Positions 1 to 9,943 of a stretch of 43,209 bases of DNA are shown here, piece after piece. The notes below the pieces were generated by a model that was not told the DNA's origin, searched no databases, and saw nothing but the letters and a program-made list of their open reading frames with translations. Position 1 is the first letter of the stretch, and every line of letters begins with the position of its first letter. Position numbers and translations under genes: made by a program. The stretch comes from Rhodocyclales bacterium (GTDB taxonomy: Bacteria > Pseudomonadota > Gammaproteobacteria > Burkholderiales > Rhodocyclaceae), in assembly GCA_016192435.1 (NCBI GenBank), contig JACPUD010000045.1, forward strand, positions 1 through 43,209, written 5' to 3'.

Positions 1-271
1 AGCCCCAGGCCTGGCGGCCGAGCCAGGCCGCCGCAAGCACCGCAGGAATCACCAGCAGCAGCCAGCCGAGCAGGCCGCGCAGGCGATTGAACCAGGCATG
101 GCCCGGCGCGCCGCGGCGTAAGGCCCGCTCGACCAGATCGGCGCAGCGGCCGAAGCCGACCAGCGGATGCCAGCGCCGCGGCTCGCCCAGCAGGCGGTCG
201 AGCACGACGCCCGCCAGGGCGGCAGCGAAGAGGGGCAAGAGCGGCAGCAGCGGGGCCGACAGCGATGGCAT
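1..271 (-). CDS. cobD: Adenosylcobinamide-phosphate synthase CobD/CbiB, N-terminal part
   Basis: The gene runs off the left edge, so only about 90 N-terminal residues are visible. They begin MPSLSAPLLPLLPLFAALAG and continue with DRLLGEPRRWHPLVGFGR, the highly conserved N-terminal signature of CobD/CbiB (D-x-L-x-G-x-P, then HPV/LxxxGR). A hydrophobic stretch near residues 5-20 and another near 70-85 fit this multi-membrane protein. The family attaches aminopropanol (phosphate) to adenosylcobyric acid to give adenosylcobinamide (phosphate). It starts 37 bp from the divergently transcribed cobQ, whose product makes its substrate. The start was chosen at the first ATG before the conserved block. 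Function is well supported; the C-terminal part cannot be checked. Confidence 0.88.
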   Translation of the reverse strand, partial: MPSLSAPLLPLLPLFAAALAGVVLDRLLGEPRRWHPLVGFGRCADLVERALRRGAPGHAWFNRLRGLLGWLLLVIPAVLAAAWLGRQAWG

Positions 272-308
272 GGGATAATTCGTCGATGAAAGACCCTGCA
301 TTTTAGCG

Positions 309-1808
309 ATGAGCGGACCCCGATCCCGACCGGCCCGCGCCCTCATGGTGCAGGGCTGCACCTCCGACGCCGGCAAGACCACCCTGGTCGCCGCCCTGTG
401 CCGCATTCTCAGGCGGCGCGGCGTCAAGGTGGCGCCCTTCAAGCCGCAGAACATGGCGCTGAATTCGGCCGTCACCGCCGATGGCGGCGAGATCGGCCGC
501 GCCCAGGCGCTGCAGGCCATGGCGGCAGGCCTCGCGCCGCGCATCGACTTCAATCCGGTGCTGCTGAAGCCCAGTACGGACCAGCGCGCCCAGGTGATCA
601 TCCACGGCAAGGCGGTGGATACCCTGAACGCGCGCGACTATCACGACTACAAGCGCGTCGCGATGAATGCGGTGATGGAGAGCTGGCAGCGGCTCAGTGC
701 GGAATTCGACTGCGTGCTGGTCGAAGGCGCCGGCAGCCCGGCCGAGATCAATCTGCGCGACCGCGACATCGCCAACATGGGCTTCGCCGAGGCCGCCGAC
801 ATCCCCGTGATCCTGATCGCCGACATCGACCGCGGCGGCGTCTTCGCCCATCTGACCGGCACCCTCGACCTGCTCTCGGCAAGCGAACAGGCGCGCATCC
901 AGGGCTTCGTCATCAACCGTTTTCGCGGCGACATCGGCTTGCTGCAAAACGGCCTGGAATGGCTGGAACAGCGCACCGGCAAGCCGGTGCTCGGCGTGCT
1001 GCCGTATTTGCACGGCCTCATGCTCGACGCCGAGGACGCCGTCGCCACCGAAGTCATCGCCAAGACCGCGACCCGGCTCAAGGTCGTGGCCGTGGTCTAT
1101 CCGCGCTGCTCCAACCACAACGACCTCGATCCGCTGCGTCTGCATCCCGAAGTCGATTTCGACTGGGTCGGGCCGGGGCAGACGATTCCGCCCTGCGACC
1201 TGATCGTGCTGCCCGGCTCCAAGGCGGTGCAGGCCGATCTGCAGTGGCTGCGCGAGCAGGGATATGCGACGGAAATTCAACGTCATCTGCGCTATGGCGG
1301 CAAGCTGCTCGGCATCTGCGGCGGCTTCCAGATGCTGGGCCGCCAGTTGCACGATCCGCTCGGACTCGAAGGCCCGCCGGGCAGCCAGGCCGGGCTCGGC
1401 CTGCTCGATTGCGAAACCTCGCTGGAGCCGGAGAAGCAGTTGCGCAACGTCAGCGGCAATCTGCAGTTGCCCGGCGCGCCGGCCTTCACCGGTTATGAAA
1501 TCCACATGGGCACGACGCACGGCGAATCCCTGCAACGCGCCGCGCTGACCTTCGTCGACGGCCGCACGGACGGCGCGCAGTCGGCCGACGGCCGCATCCT
1601 CGCCAGCTATTGCCACGGCCTGCTCGATCACCCGCAGGCACTCAGCGGCGTGCTGGCCTGGGCCGGCATGAGCGCGCCCCTGACGGCCGACTTCGCGCAG
1701 CGCCGCGAAGCCGACCTCGAACGCCTGGCCGACGCCACCGCAGCGGCGCTGGACTGGACGCTGCTCGACGGCCTGCTGGTCGGCGCGCCCGCACCGCGGC
1801 AGGGATGA
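309..1808 (+). CDS. cobQ: Cobyric acid synthase CobQ/CbiP
   Basis: A 499-residue protein, the usual length for CobQ. The N-terminal dethiobiotin-synthetase-like ATPase domain has the modified P-loop [18 protein letters not shown] (about residues 15-32) followed by [10 protein letters not shown]. The C-terminal class I glutamine amidotransferase-like domain carries the nucleophile in [12 protein letters not shown] (Cys337). The enzyme amidates adenosylcobyrinic acid a,c-diamide at four side chains using glutamine and ATP, giving adenosylcobyric acid for CobD, which is divergently encoded next door. The downstream hydrolase starts 6 bp after the stop but is not an obvious cobalamin enzyme. The family assignment is very secure. 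Confidence 0.97.
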   Translation: MSGPRSRPARALMVQGCTSDAGKTTLVAALCRILRRRGVKVAPFKPQNMALNSAVTADGGEIGRAQALQAMAAGLAPRIDFNPVLLKPSTDQRAQVIIHGKAVDTLNARDYHDYKRVAMNAVMESWQRLSAEFDCVLVEGAGSPAEINLRDRDIANMGFAEAADIPVILIADIDRGGVFAHLTGTLDLLSASEQARIQGFVINRFRGDIGLLQNGLEWLEQRTGKPVLGVLPYLHGLMLDAEDAVATEVIAKTATRLKVVAVVYPRCSNHNDLDPLRLHPEVDFDWVGPGQTIPPCDLIVLPGSKAVQADLQWLREQGYATEIQRHLRYGGKLLGICGGFQMLGRQLHDPLGLEGPPGSQAGLGLLDCETSLEPEKQLRNVSGNLQLPGAPAFTGYEIHMGTTHGESLQRAALTFVDGRTDGAQSADGRILASYCHGLLDHPQALSGVLAWAGMSAPLTADFAQRREADLERLADATAAALDWTLLDGLLVGAPAPRQG

Positions 1809-1814
1809 AGCGCC

Positions 1815-3029
1815 GTGCCGGCAAAGCAGACCCATATCCGCCCCGCTGACGTCCGCGGCCTGAGCCGGCTCGCGATCGACGCCACGCTGGGCCTGACGCG
1901 CCTGGTCGAGACCATGCACCACAACATCGCGCGCCTGCTGGGACCGCTGGGCCAATACACGCAGGAACCGACGCGCGGCATCACCGGCCTGGTCTATCGC
2001 ACGATTCAGGGCGGCACGCGGCTGGTCGGTGGCGGCATCGACGCGCTGCTGGGGCAACTGATCGCGCTGCTCGGGCCGCAGCAAACGGCGTCCTCCGCCA
2101 CGCGCGAGGCGCTGCTGGCCGCGGTGAACGGCGTGCTCGGCGACCATCTCGCTGCCAGCGCCAATCCGCTGGCGATTCCCATGCAGTTGCGGGTCGAGGG
2201 CCAGCCGCTGGTGCTCGACCCGCAGGCCCTGGCGGCCAGCCTGCCGCAGGCCGGCGGCAGGATACTGCTGCTGGTGCATGGACTGTGCATGAACGATCTG
2301 CAATGGCGGCGCCATGGCCACGACCACGGCGCGGCGCTGGCCGCGGCGGCCGGCTACACGCCGCTCTATCTGCACTACAACAGCGGCGAGCACGTGTCGC
2401 GCAACGGCCGCGCGCTGGCAGATCTGCTGGAAACCCTGCTGCAGGCCTGGCCGGTGCCGATCGAAGGCCTGACGATCGTCGGCCACAGCATGGGCGGGCT
2501 GGTCGCACGCAGCGCCTGCCACTATGGCGGGCTCGCCGCCCAGGCCTGGCCGCGGCAGTTGCGGCAACTGGTCTTCCTCGGCACGCCGCACCACGGCGCA
2601 CCGCTGGAGCGCGGCGGCAACTGGGTCAATGTGGTGCTCGAACTCAGCCCCTACACCGCCGCGCTGGCGCGCCTGGCGAAGCTGCGCAGCGCCGGCATCA
2701 CCGACCTGGCCCACGGCAGCATCCTCGACCAGGACTGGCAGCAGGGCGACCGCTTTGCGCACAAGCGCCGGCGCCAATGCGTGCCGCTGCCGCAGGGCGT
2801 ACGCTGCCATGCCATCGCCGCCACCACCGCGGCGGCGGGCGCCAATGCCGGCAAAAGGCTGCCGGGCGACGGGCTGGTGCCGCTGCAGAGCGCGCTCGGC
2901 CAGCATGCGCAGCGCGGCCAGGACCTGGGCATACCCGCGGCGCAGCGCGTGGTGCTGCATGGCCTGCATCACCTCGACCTGCTCGACAGTCCCGCGGTCT
3001 GCGCCCAGCTGCTGCGCTGGCTTTGCTGA
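1815..3029 (+). CDS. Alpha/beta-hydrolase, lipase/esterase type
   Basis: A 404-residue alpha/beta-hydrolase. About 150 N-terminal residues of largely helical, Ala/Leu-rich sequence precede the fold. ILLLVHGLCMNDLQW then gives the oxyanion region, and IVGHSMGGLVARSA holds the GxSxG nucleophile (Ser225). FLGTPHHGAPLERGG is typical of PGAP1/lipase-like enzymes, and a His near HGLHHLDLL could be catalytic. The start is GTG, placed 6 bp behind the cobQ stop; no ATG lies nearby. There is no signal peptide, so it is probably cytoplasmic. The next gene is an acyl-CoA synthetase, so release of fatty acids from a storage lipid is possible, but the substrate is inferred from context only. A PHB depolymerase role cannot be excluded. 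Confidence 0.85.
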   Translation: MPAKQTHIRPADVRGLSRLAIDATLGLTRLVETMHHNIARLLGPLGQYTQEPTRGITGLVYRTIQGGTRLVGGGIDALLGQLIALLGPQQTASSATREALLAAVNGVLGDHLAASANPLAIPMQLRVEGQPLVLDPQALAASLPQAGGRILLLVHGLCMNDLQWRRHGHDHGAALAAAAGYTPLYLHYNSGEHVSRNGRALADLLETLLQAWPVPIEGLTIVGHSMGGLVARSACHYGGLAAQAWPRQLRQLVFLGTPHHGAPLERGGNWVNVVLELSPYTAALARLAKLRSAGITDLAHGSILDQDWQQGDRFAHKRRRQCVPLPQGVRCHAIAATTAAAGANAGKRLPGDGLVPLQSALGQHAQRGQDLGIPAAQRVVLHGLHHLDLLDSPAVCAQLLRWLC

Positions 3030-3107
3030 ACTTCGACGCGCCGCCCGGCGGCGCCGGCGTCGATTCCCATTGTGATTACAATGCGGGAAACCCTGGGAGG
3101 AAGCGCA

Positions 3108-4772
3108 ATGGAAAAGATCTGGCTCAAGCATTACCCGGCAGGCGTACCCGCCGAGATCGACGTCGATGAATTCCAGTCCATCGGCGAGCTGTTCGACAGG
3201 AGCGTCAAGCAGTACGGTCCGCGCCGCGCCTACATCAACATGGACAAGGCGATCACCTACGCGGAACTGGATCGCCTCTCCACCGCCTTCGGCGCCTATT
3301 GCCAGTCGGTGCTGAAGCTGCCCAAGGGCGCCCGCATCGCGCTGATGATGCCCAACCTGCTGCAGTACCCGGTCTGCCTCTACGGCGCGCTGCGCGCCGG
3401 CTACACGGTGGTGAACTGCAACCCGCTGTACACCGAGCGCGAACTGGAGCACCAGCTCAAGGATTCCGGCGCCGAGGCGATCGTCATCGTCGAGAACTTC
3501 GCCCACGTGCTGGCCAAGATCGTCGCCCGCACCCCGGTCAAGCATGTGCTGGTGACGCAGTTGGGCGACATGCTGAACTTCCCGAAGCGCCTGATCGTCA
3601 ACCTGGTGGTGAAGCACGTCAAGAAAATGGTGCCGGCCTGGAGCATCGCCGACGCGATCGACTTGCGGGCTGCGCTGAGCCAGGGCGGCCACCTGCCGCT
3701 GCGGCCGGTCGAGGTCGGCCACGACGACATCGCCTTCCTGCAATACACCGGCGGCACCACCGGCGTGTCGAAAGGCGCGATGCTGACCCATCGCAACATC
3801 ATCGCCAACCTGCAGCAGGCCCACGCCTGGATCAAGCCCTTCCTGCGTCCCGACGAGATCATCATCACCGCGCTGCCGCTGTATCACATCTTCGCCCTGA
3901 CGGCGAACTGCCTGACCTTCTTCAAGATCGGCGCGACCAACGTGCTGATCACCAACCCGCGCGACATTCCGGGCTTCATCAAGGAGATCGGCAAGTACCC
4001 ATTCACCACCATCACCGGGGTGAACACGCTGTTCAATGCCATGATCAACAACCCGGACTTCGCCAAGATCGACCTCTCCCGGCTGCACCTGACCCTGGGC
4101 GGCGGCATGGCGGTACAGCGCGCGGTGGCCGAGCGCTGGAAGCAGATCACCGGCACCGCGCTGATCGAGGCCTACGGGCTGACCGAAACCTCGCCGGCGG
4201 CGACCATGAATCCGGTCGACATCATCGAATACAACGGCACCATCGGCCTGCCGATCTCCTCGACCGAAGTCGCGATCCGCGACGATGCCGGCAACGACCT
4301 GCCGCTGGGCGAATCCGGCGAGCTGTGCGTGCGCGGCCCGCAGGTGATGACGGGCTACTGGAACCGCCCCGAGGAAACCGCCAAGGTGATCATGCCGGAT
4401 GGCTTCCTGCGCACCGGCGACATCGCGGTGATGGACAGCAGCGGCTACGTCAAGATCGTCGACCGCAAGAAGGACATGATCCTGGTCTCCGGCTTCAACG
4501 TCTATCCCAACGAGATCGAGGACGTGCTGGCCATGCATCCCGGCGTGCTCGAATCGGCCGCGGTCGGCGTGGCCGATCCGAAGACCGGCGAGGCGGTCAA
4601 GATCTACGTGGTGAAAAAGGATCCCGAACTGACCGAGGCCGCGCTGCTCGACCACTGCCGCATCAACCTGACCGCCTACAAGGTGCCGCGCCAGATCGCC
4701 TTCCGCAACGAACTGCCGAAGACCAACGTCGGCAAGATCCTGCGCCGCGAACTGCGCGACGAAAAACTCTGA
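3108..4772 (+). CDS. fadD: Long-chain fatty-acid--CoA ligase
   Basis: A 554-residue ANL-superfamily acyl-CoA synthetase. The AMP-binding P-loop [18 protein letters not shown] lies near residues 213-230. [24 protein letters not shown] and the fatty-acyl signature region [28 protein letters not shown] follow. The C-terminal lysine region [16 protein letters not shown] is present. The start at 3108 has GGGAGG 7 bp upstream; an earlier in-frame ATG lacks this. It activates long-chain fatty acids to acyl-CoA for beta-oxidation or lipid synthesis. A TACAAT-like -10 element lies at 3077-3082 without a convincing -35. Acyl-CoA is also the substrate of the reductase and WS/DGAT downstream, so this gene may feed the wax-ester route. 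Confidence 0.94.
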   Translation: MEKIWLKHYPAGVPAEIDVDEFQSIGELFDRSVKQYGPRRAYINMDKAITYAELDRLSTAFGAYCQSVLKLPKGARIALMMPNLLQYPVCLYGALRAGYTVVNCNPLYTERELEHQLKDSGAEAIVIVENFAHVLAKIVARTPVKHVLVTQLGDMLNFPKRLIVNLVVKHVKKMVPAWSIADAIDLRAALSQGGHLPLRPVEVGHDDIAFLQYTGGTTGVSKGAMLTHRNIIANLQQAHAWIKPFLRPDEIIITALPLYHIFALTANCLTFFKIGATNVLITNPRDIPGFIKEIGKYPFTTITGVNTLFNAMINNPDFAKIDLSRLHLTLGGGMAVQRAVAERWKQITGTALIEAYGLTETSPAATMNPVDIIEYNGTIGLPISSTEVAIRDDAGNDLPLGESGELCVRGPQVMTGYWNRPEETAKVIMPDGFLRTGDIAVMDSSGYVKIVDRKKDMILVSGFNVYPNEIEDVLAMHPGVLESAAVGVADPKTGEAVKIYVVKKDPELTEAALLDHCRINLTAYKVPRQIAFRNELPKTNVGKILRRELRDEKL

Positions 4773-4788
4773 GGCGAGGAAGGCGACG

Positions 4789-5073
4789 ATGAGCGAAATC
4801 AGGGTCACGCGCGCACACGGCACCACGCTGAAGAAGGCGCGCAAGGGCGCCGAGCACATCGCCGAGGAACTCGGCGAGGAATTCGGCCTCGACCACGAAT
4901 GGGAGGGCAACACCCTGCGCTTTCAGCGCATGGGCGTCACCGGCCACATCGAGGTGGGCAAGAAGGAAGTCGAAATCTACGTCAAGCTCGGTTTCCTGCT
5001 GATGGCCCTGGGGCCGCGCATCGAACGCGAAATCGAGCGTTTCTGCGACGAGAACTTCGGTCCTGCGGCATAG
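4789..5073 (+). CDS. Polyhydroxyalkanoic acid system family protein
   Basis: A 94-residue protein with the pattern of the small polyhydroxyalkanoic-acid-system family (PHA granule region, PF09650-like): MSEIRVTRAHGTTLKKARKG, then a predicted beta-rich segment W-E-G-N-T-L-R-F with GVTGHIEVGKKEVEIYVKLG. The family is found beside PHA genes, and its molecular role is not settled. It starts 16 bp after fadD with GAGGAAGG as ribosome-binding site, so the two are probably co-transcribed. It ends next to a repeat hairpin and the convergent chemoreceptor gene. Family recognition comes from the sequence pattern; function is unknown. Confidence 0.82.
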   Translation: MSEIRVTRAHGTTLKKARKGAEHIAEELGEEFGLDHEWEGNTLRFQRMGVTGHIEVGKKEVEIYVKLGFLLMALGPRIEREIERFCDENFGPAA

Positions 5074-5103
5074 CGTCTGCGCCCGCCGCGCCCGCGGCGG
5101 ACA

Positions 5104-5134
5104 AGAGTTGGCGCTGGCGCTACGGCGCGCCAGC
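5104..5134 (+). repeat. Dispersed repeat copy 1 with UNCG-type hairpin
   Basis: The segment begins AGAGTTGGCGCTGGCG and continues CTACGGCGCGCC. The inner part GCGC-TACG-GCGC is a perfect stem with a C(UACG)G tetraloop, and GCTGGCG at 5113-5119 can also pair with CGCCAGC at 5128-5134. It lies between two convergent genes and could act as a bidirectional transcription end, although no T-tract follows. Related copies are near 14144, 15059, 23983, 34042 and 35384. Confidence 0.6.
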
Positions 5135-5138
5135 CGCG

Positions 5139-6635
5139 TCAGGCCAGCTTGAAGAAGGCGATGGCGGCCTGCAGGTCGGTGGCCTGCGCATGCATCTCTT
5201 CCGAGGTCGCCGAAAGCTGCTCCGAGGCGCTGGCATTGTGCTGCGCCGCCTGGCTGACCTGGCCGACCGCCTGGCCGATCTGCAGCGAACCCCGGGACTG
5301 CTGCTCGGAGGCCGCCGAAATCTCGACCACCAGCCTTGCGGTCTTCTCGATGCTCGGCACGATCTCGTCGAGCAGGCTGCCGGCCCGTTCGGCGAGCGCG
5401 ACGCTGCCCGAGGCCAGAGCCCCGATTTCGCCCGCCGCGACCTGGCTGCGCTCGGCCAGCTTGCGGACTTCCGCGGCCACCACGGCGAAGCCACGCCCGT
5501 GCTGGCCGGCACGCGCCGCCTCGATCGCGGCATTGAGCGCCAGCAGGTTGGTCTGATAGGCGATCTCGTCCACGATGCCTATGGTCGCGGCGATTCGCTT
5601 CATCGCCGCGACCGTGTCGGTCACGGCCTGGCCGCCCTCGCCGGCCTGTGCCGCCACCTGCGTCGCGATGCCCTTGGTGAGCTCGGCATTGTCCTGATTG
5701 CGGACGATGGATTGCTCCATTTCGCCGACCGACGCGGAGGTCTGCTCAACGCTCGCCACCTGCTCGCTGGTCGATTGCGACAAGGACTGGGCGGTGGCAG
5801 AAACCTGGCGCGAGGCACTGACGACACCCTCGGCGCCGGCCTGGACGCGCCTGACGGTGGCCGCCAGTTGCGCCGTCATCGCGGCCACGTCGTTCAGCAG
5901 CACGCCGATTTCGTCTTTCGCGCCGCGCTTGATCTCGATCGTCAGGTCGCCCCTGGCGAGCGCCTCCACGGCCGCCATGGCGCTGCGTAGCGGCACGGTG
6001 ATCTGGCGTCCGACATAGGCGGCGAAGCCGAGCAGCAGCACCGTGCCGAACAGCGCGATGAGACCCTGCTTCAGCAATATCGCCTGAAAAGCCGCGTCGA
6101 CGTCATCGACGTAGATGCCGGAACCGATGATCCATCCCCAGGGCTCGAAACCCTGGACATAGGAAACTTTCTTCACCGGCTCGCTGCTGCCGGGCTTGGG
6201 CCACCGGTAGTCCAGAAAACCCTCGCCGCGGGCGCGCACCAGCGCCGTAAATTCGGCGAAGATGCGCGTGCCGTCGGGATCCTTGAGCTCCGACAGATCC
6301 CGGCCTTCGAGGTCCGGCTTGATCGGATGCATCAGCGACCGGTTGCTCATGTCGTTGATGAAAAAATACTCGTCGCCGCCGTAGCGCAGCGCGCGCACCG
6401 CCGCGATCGCCGCCTGCTGCGCCTCCTCGCGCGGCAACTCGGCCCGTGCCTCCAGCGCCTGGAAGCGCGCGATGAAACCGCGCGCCACCTCGACCACATG
6501 CCGGGTCTTCAGCTTGCGGTCCTCGATCATGGTGGCGCGCTGTTCGGCCAGACTGAAGGCGATGCTGATGATGAAACCCAGAACGGACAAGGCGACCAAG
6601 GCGGCGAGCTTCGATCTGAGTTTCCAGTTTTTCAT
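5139..6635 (-). CDS. Methyl-accepting chemotaxis protein with sCache-type sensor
   Basis: A 498-residue transducer. An N-terminal membrane segment (about residues 10-30, [18 protein letters not shown]) precedes a periplasmic single-Cache-type sensor (about 35-190). The sensor contains [20 protein letters not shown] and [33 protein letters not shown], typical of sCache_2 domains. A second membrane segment (about 192-212), a HAMP linker and the signalling domain follow, with the hairpin tip [22 protein letters not shown] and [18 protein letters not shown] (about residues 353-390). It ends AIAFFKLA without a CheR-binding pentapeptide. The ATG at 6635 was chosen because a longer frame reading to 6845 adds non-family sequence. 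No che genes are nearby. The ligand is unknown; sCache_2 sensors often bind small organic acids. Confidence 0.93.
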   Translation of the reverse strand: MKNWKLRSKLAALVALSVLGFIISIAFSLAEQRATMIEDRKLKTRHVVEVARGFIARFQALEARAELPREEAQQAAIAAVRALRYGGDEYFFINDMSNRSLMHPIKPDLEGRDLSELKDPDGTRIFAEFTALVRARGEGFLDYRWPKPGSSEPVKKVSYVQGFEPWGWIIGSGIYVDDVDAAFQAILLKQGLIALFGTVLLLGFAAYVGRQITVPLRSAMAAVEALARGDLTIEIKRGAKDEIGVLLNDVAAMTAQLAATVRRVQAGAEGVVSASRQVSATAQSLSQSTSEQVASVEQTSASVGEMEQSIVRNQDNAELTKGIATQVAAQAGEGGQAVTDTVAAMKRIAATIGIVDEIAYQTNLLALNAAIEAARAGQHGRGFAVVAAEVRKLAERSQVAAGEIGALASGSVALAERAGSLLDEIVPSIEKTARLVVEISAASEQQSRGSLQIGQAVGQVSQAAQHNASASEQLSATSEEMHAQATDLQAAIAFFKLA

Positions 6636-6844
6636 GAGCGGGATCAGTCCAAATGGGCGGCATCGCTGCCGTCGCTGCAGGTGGAAAGGCGAACAGGCAA
6701 CCGGCGATTTTACCCATACATTGCTGCAGAGCACCATTCTTTTTGCATTATCGCGATGCGATCCTGCACAGCAGCGGCGCCACCGCCCGAGCCGGCGGCG
6801 TCCGGGTCTAGAATCCGGCCAGACATCAGCCAGGAGCAGCGACA

Positions 6845-7819
6845 ATGCAGAGCCATGACCTGTCGGCGTGGACCCACAAACACAGCTTCGACACGGGCAA
6901 CCCGGGCGCCGAGCGCGGCACCCAGGCCGTGATGTGGATCACGCTGGCGATGATGGTGATCGAAATCGTCGCCGGTTACGCCTTCAACTCCATGGCCCTG
7001 CTGGCCGACGGCTGGCACATGAGCTCCCATGCGCTCGCCATCGGCCTGTCGGCCTTCGCCTATGCCGCGGCCCGACGCCATGCCGACGATCCGCGCTTCG
7101 CCTTCGGCACCTGGAAGATCGAAATTCTCGGCGGCTATACCAGCGCCATCCTGTTGCTCGGCGTCGCCGCCCTGATGCTGGTCGGCTCGGTCGAACGCAT
7201 CATCACGCCGCAGGCCATCCATTACCGCGAAGCCCTGGCGATCGCCGTGGTCGGGCTGGTCGTCAATGTCGTCTGCGCCCTGATCCTGGGCCGTGCGCAG
7301 GACCATCACGAGCACGATCACGGGCACGCGCCGCACCACGCCGGCGGCCACGGCCACCAGCACCACGACCTCAATCTCCGGTCGGCCTACCTGCACGTGC
7401 TGGCCGATGCGGCGACCTCGCTGCTGGCCATCGCCGCGCTGATCGGCGGCCTCTACTACGGCTGGTCCTGGCTCGACCCTGTCATGGGCATCGTCGGCGC
7501 GGTGCTGGTCGCCTCATGGGCGCGCAAGCTGCTGCTGGAGACCGGCAAGGTCCTGCTCGACCGCGAAATGGACCATCCCGTGGTGGCCGAGATCCGCGAG
7601 GCGGTGGAAACCGGTGCCGAAAGCGGCGTGACGCGCATCGCCGACCTGCACGTCTGGCGCGTCGGCACGACCTCCTACGCCTGCGCCCTGAGCCTGGTCA
7701 CCCACGACCCGAGCCTCACCGCGCAACGCGTGCGCCAGCAACTGGCCGTGCATGAGGAAGTGGTCCATGTCACGGTCGAGATCCACCAGTGCGACATGGA
7801 GCACGCGGCAGCGCCCTGA
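6845..7819 (+). CDS. dmeF: Cation diffusion facilitator, DmeF-type Co(II)/Ni(II) exporter
   Basis: A 324-residue CDF antiporter. An N-terminal [20 protein letters not shown] and [20 protein letters not shown] match DmeF-type members, with the metal-site residues in the D-G-W-H-M-x-x-H motif of the second helix. A His-rich cytoplasmic loop (about residues 153-177, [18 protein letters not shown]) is followed by [18 protein letters not shown], which carries the second metal motif H-x-x-x-D. Six membrane segments and a C-terminal ferredoxin-like domain are expected. It exports divalent cobalt/nickel from the cytoplasm. Cobalt homeostasis would make sense in a window with cobalamin genes, but no DmeR-type repressor is adjacent. 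GGAGCAG precedes the ATG. Confidence 0.9.
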   Translation: MQSHDLSAWTHKHSFDTGNPGAERGTQAVMWITLAMMVIEIVAGYAFNSMALLADGWHMSSHALAIGLSAFAYAAARRHADDPRFAFGTWKIEILGGYTSAILLLGVAALMLVGSVERIITPQAIHYREALAIAVVGLVVNVVCALILGRAQDHHEHDHGHAPHHAGGHGHQHHDLNLRSAYLHVLADAATSLLAIAALIGGLYYGWSWLDPVMGIVGAVLVASWARKLLLETGKVLLDREMDHPVVAEIREAVETGAESGVTRIADLHVWRVGTTSYACALSLVTHDPSLTAQRVRQQLAVHEEVVHVTVEIHQCDMEHAAAP

Positions 7820-7925
7820 GCGAGGGCCGATGGGCATGACCCGCCGCTCATGACTCGTTGCGACGAAATCGATGGCGGCCTCATCACGCTGCCGCACGTT
7901 CAGCGTGCTTCGACCGACGCTAGGA

Positions 7926-8183
7926 TCAGTCCTTGAGCGAATCGACCAGGTCGACGTAGCGCTGCATCGCGTCGTCGGTCGCCGTGCCCTTGACGGCGGC
8001 CCAGGCATCGTACTTGGCGCGGCCGACCATGTCGGTGAAGCCCGGCCGCTTGCCCTCGACGTCGCCTTCCGTGGCCTGCTTGTAAAGTGCATAGAGCTGC
8101 AACAGCACGTCGTTGGAGGGTCGCTCCGACAGCTTCTTGGAATCGGCCAGGGCCACTTCGAATTGCTTCTTGAGTTCGCTCAT
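7926..8183 (-). CDS. Acyl-CoA-binding protein (ACBP)
   Basis: An 85-residue protein, the canonical ACBP length, forming the four-helix acyl-CoA-binding fold. Diagnostic residues are visible: LYALYKQATEGDVEGKRPGF (Y-x-x-Y-K-Q-A-T-x-G) and AKYDAWAAVKGTATDDAMQRYVDLV (K-x-x-A-W). ACBP binds long-chain acyl-CoA esters in the cytosol and presents them to acyltransferases. ACBP is common in eukaryotes and found in only some bacteria. It is divergent from the WS/DGAT gene, sharing a 116-bp intergenic region that holds an AT-rich -10-like TATTAT (8230-8235) and a small GC hairpin (8240-8256). The pairing suggests that it supplies acyl-CoA to the wax-ester synthase. Confidence 0.95.
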   Translation of the reverse strand: MSELKKQFEVALADSKKLSERPSNDVLLQLYALYKQATEGDVEGKRPGFTDMVGRAKYDAWAAVKGTATDDAMQRYVDLVDSLKD

Positions 8184-8299
8184 GTCGTCCTTCGTCGCAA
8201 TAAACTGGTCGCCGGGATTTGGCTTGAACTATTATATGTCCCCGCGCAGAGCGGGGGCGGCATCCCTACCATATGCCGACATCTTGGAGGTACAGGGCA

Positions 8300-9937
8300 A
8301 TGCTCCACCGCGAAAGAATGTCCCCCGTCGATACGGCCTGGCTTCGCATGGACCGAGCCACCAACCTGATGATGATCGTCGGCGTCATCGTCTTCGATTG
8401 CCGCACCGACTTCAAACGTTTGCGCAACACCGTCGAGAGCCGCCTGGTCGAGCGCTATCGGCGCTTTCGCCAATGCGCGGTGGCGGAAGTCGCCGGCGCC
8501 TGGTGGCAGGACGATCCCGCTTTCGACCTCGACTTCCACCTGCGGCGGCGCAGCCTGCCGGCCCAGGCCGGCAAGCGGGAGCTGCAGGCGCTGGCCAGCG
8601 AACTGGCGGTGCAGCCGCTCGATCCGGGCAAGCCGCTGTGGTGCTTTGACCTGATCGAGGAGTACGGCGGTGGTTCGGCGATGGTGGTACGCATTCATCA
8701 TTGCATTGCCGACGGCATCGCCCTGGTCGGGGTGATCCTCTCCTTGACGGACACTTCGCCGCAGGCCGCGCCGCAGAAACGCAGCGCCGCGAAAGTGCGC
8801 GCCGCCGCCGAGGAACCGGCGGGCGGGATGCTGGAATTCCTCGCCGACACGCTCGGCTCGGCCGTCAGCATGGGCAGCGAACTGGGCAGCAAGGCGCTGC
8901 AACTGGCATCGGACCCGGACCGGCTCTCCGTCTATGGCCGCCACGGCATCGGACTGCTGACCGAACTGGCCAAGCTGCTGGCGATGCCGGCCGATTCGCC
9001 GACCAGTCTCAAGGGCAAGACCGGCATGGCGAAACGCGTGGCCTGGTCGGAGCTGATCCCGCTGCCCGAAGTCAAGGCGCTGGGCAAGGCGCTCGGCTGC
9101 TCGGTCAATGACATCCTGCTATCGGCGGTCGCCGGCGCGCTGCGCGCCTACTTCGTGCAAAAGGGCGAATCGGTGCGCGATGTCGAAGTGCGCGCCATGA
9201 TTCCGGTCAATCTGCGTTCGGCGCGACACGAAGGCACGCTGGGCAACCGCTTCGGCCTCGGCACGCTGTCGCTGCCGGTGCATGAGGCCAATCCCTTCGC
9301 GCGCCTGTTCCTGGTGCGGCAGCGCATGAACGAACTCAAGGGCTCCTACCAGCCGCCGCTGACGCTGGCCCTGCTCGGCGCGGTCGGCATTGCGCCGAAG
9401 CTGGTGCAGCAGCAGTTTCTCGACATCCTGGCGGCCAAGGCCAGCACCGTGATGACCAATGTCCCCGGCCCCAGGCAGCCGCTCTACCTGGCCGGTTCGC
9501 GCCTTGACGAGCTGATGTTCTGGGTGCCGCAGTCGGGCGACATCGGCATCGGCGTCTCGATCCTGAGCTACAACGACAACGTCCAGTTCGGCCTGATCAC
9601 CGACCGCAATTTCGTGCCGGATCCGGAAACCATCGCGCCGCTGTTCGCCGCCGAGTTCGAGAAAATGCTGCTGGCGTTGCTGATGCTGGACTGGGAACAG
9701 CCCTTCGATCCGACCCGGGCCGAACAGATGCTGTTCGGCAAGCAGCTCGTGCCGCCGCGCGGTGCCGCAGGCGCGAAGCTCAAGGCCCCGACGCGGCCGC
9801 GCAAGACCGCGCCAGCCAAACCCGCGGCCAAGCCGGCAGCCGCGGTTCGTCCCGGAAAAGTTGCGCCAGCCAGCGCGGCGGCTCCGGCGGCGGCAGCCGC
9901 GACCAGGGTGCCGAAGCGTTTCCGCAACCTCGCCTAG
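8300..9937 (+). CDS. Wax ester synthase / diacylglycerol acyltransferase (WS/DGAT)
   Basis: A 545-residue bifunctional O-acyltransferase. The catalytic HHxxxDG is HHCIADG (about residues 133-139), preceded by the PLW motif in PGKPLWCFDLIEEY. SVNDILLSAVAGALRAYF (about 268-285) is the conserved N-D motif, and TNVPGPRQPLYLAGSRLDELMFWVP is the C-terminal signature. It joins acyl-CoA to a fatty alcohol (wax ester) or diacylglycerol (triacylglycerol) at the membrane or lipid-body surface. The start at 8300 has GGAGG 9 bp upstream; an earlier ATG at 8273 has none. After about residue 490 the protein carries a low-complexity Lys/Ala/Pro-rich tail of roughly 55 residues that typical WS/DGATs lack. The facing gene encodes ACBP, and the acyl-CoA reductase lies 2.2 kb downstream. 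Confidence 0.95.
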   Translation: MLHRERMSPVDTAWLRMDRATNLMMIVGVIVFDCRTDFKRLRNTVESRLVERYRRFRQCAVAEVAGAWWQDDPAFDLDFHLRRRSLPAQAGKRELQALASELAVQPLDPGKPLWCFDLIEEYGGGSAMVVRIHHCIADGIALVGVILSLTDTSPQAAPQKRSAAKVRAAAEEPAGGMLEFLADTLGSAVSMGSELGSKALQLASDPDRLSVYGRHGIGLLTELAKLLAMPADSPTSLKGKTGMAKRVAWSELIPLPEVKALGKALGCSVNDILLSAVAGALRAYFVQKGESVRDVEVRAMIPVNLRSARHEGTLGNRFGLGTLSLPVHEANPFARLFLVRQRMNELKGSYQPPLTLALLGAVGIAPKLVQQQFLDILAAKASTVMTNVPGPRQPLYLAGSRLDELMFWVPQSGDIGIGVSILSYNDNVQFGLITDRNFVPDPETIAPLFAAEFEKMLLALLMLDWEQPFDPTRAEQMLFGKQLVPPRGAAGAKLKAPTRPRKTAPAKPAAKPAAAVRPGKVAPASAAAPAAAAATRVPKRFRNLA

Positions 9938-9943
9938 CCTGCC

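Noticed and set aside
303-4913. A 1536-codon open frame on the minus strand
   Set aside because: It lies antisense to cobQ, the hydrolase and fadD, all of which have clear family motifs. Its product is His/Arg/Asp-rich and matches no domain, as expected for antisense frames in GC-rich DNA.
7820-7925. Possible small RNA or gene between dmeF and ACBP
   Set aside because: No promoter, terminator or coding signal stands out in this 106-bp convergent gap.
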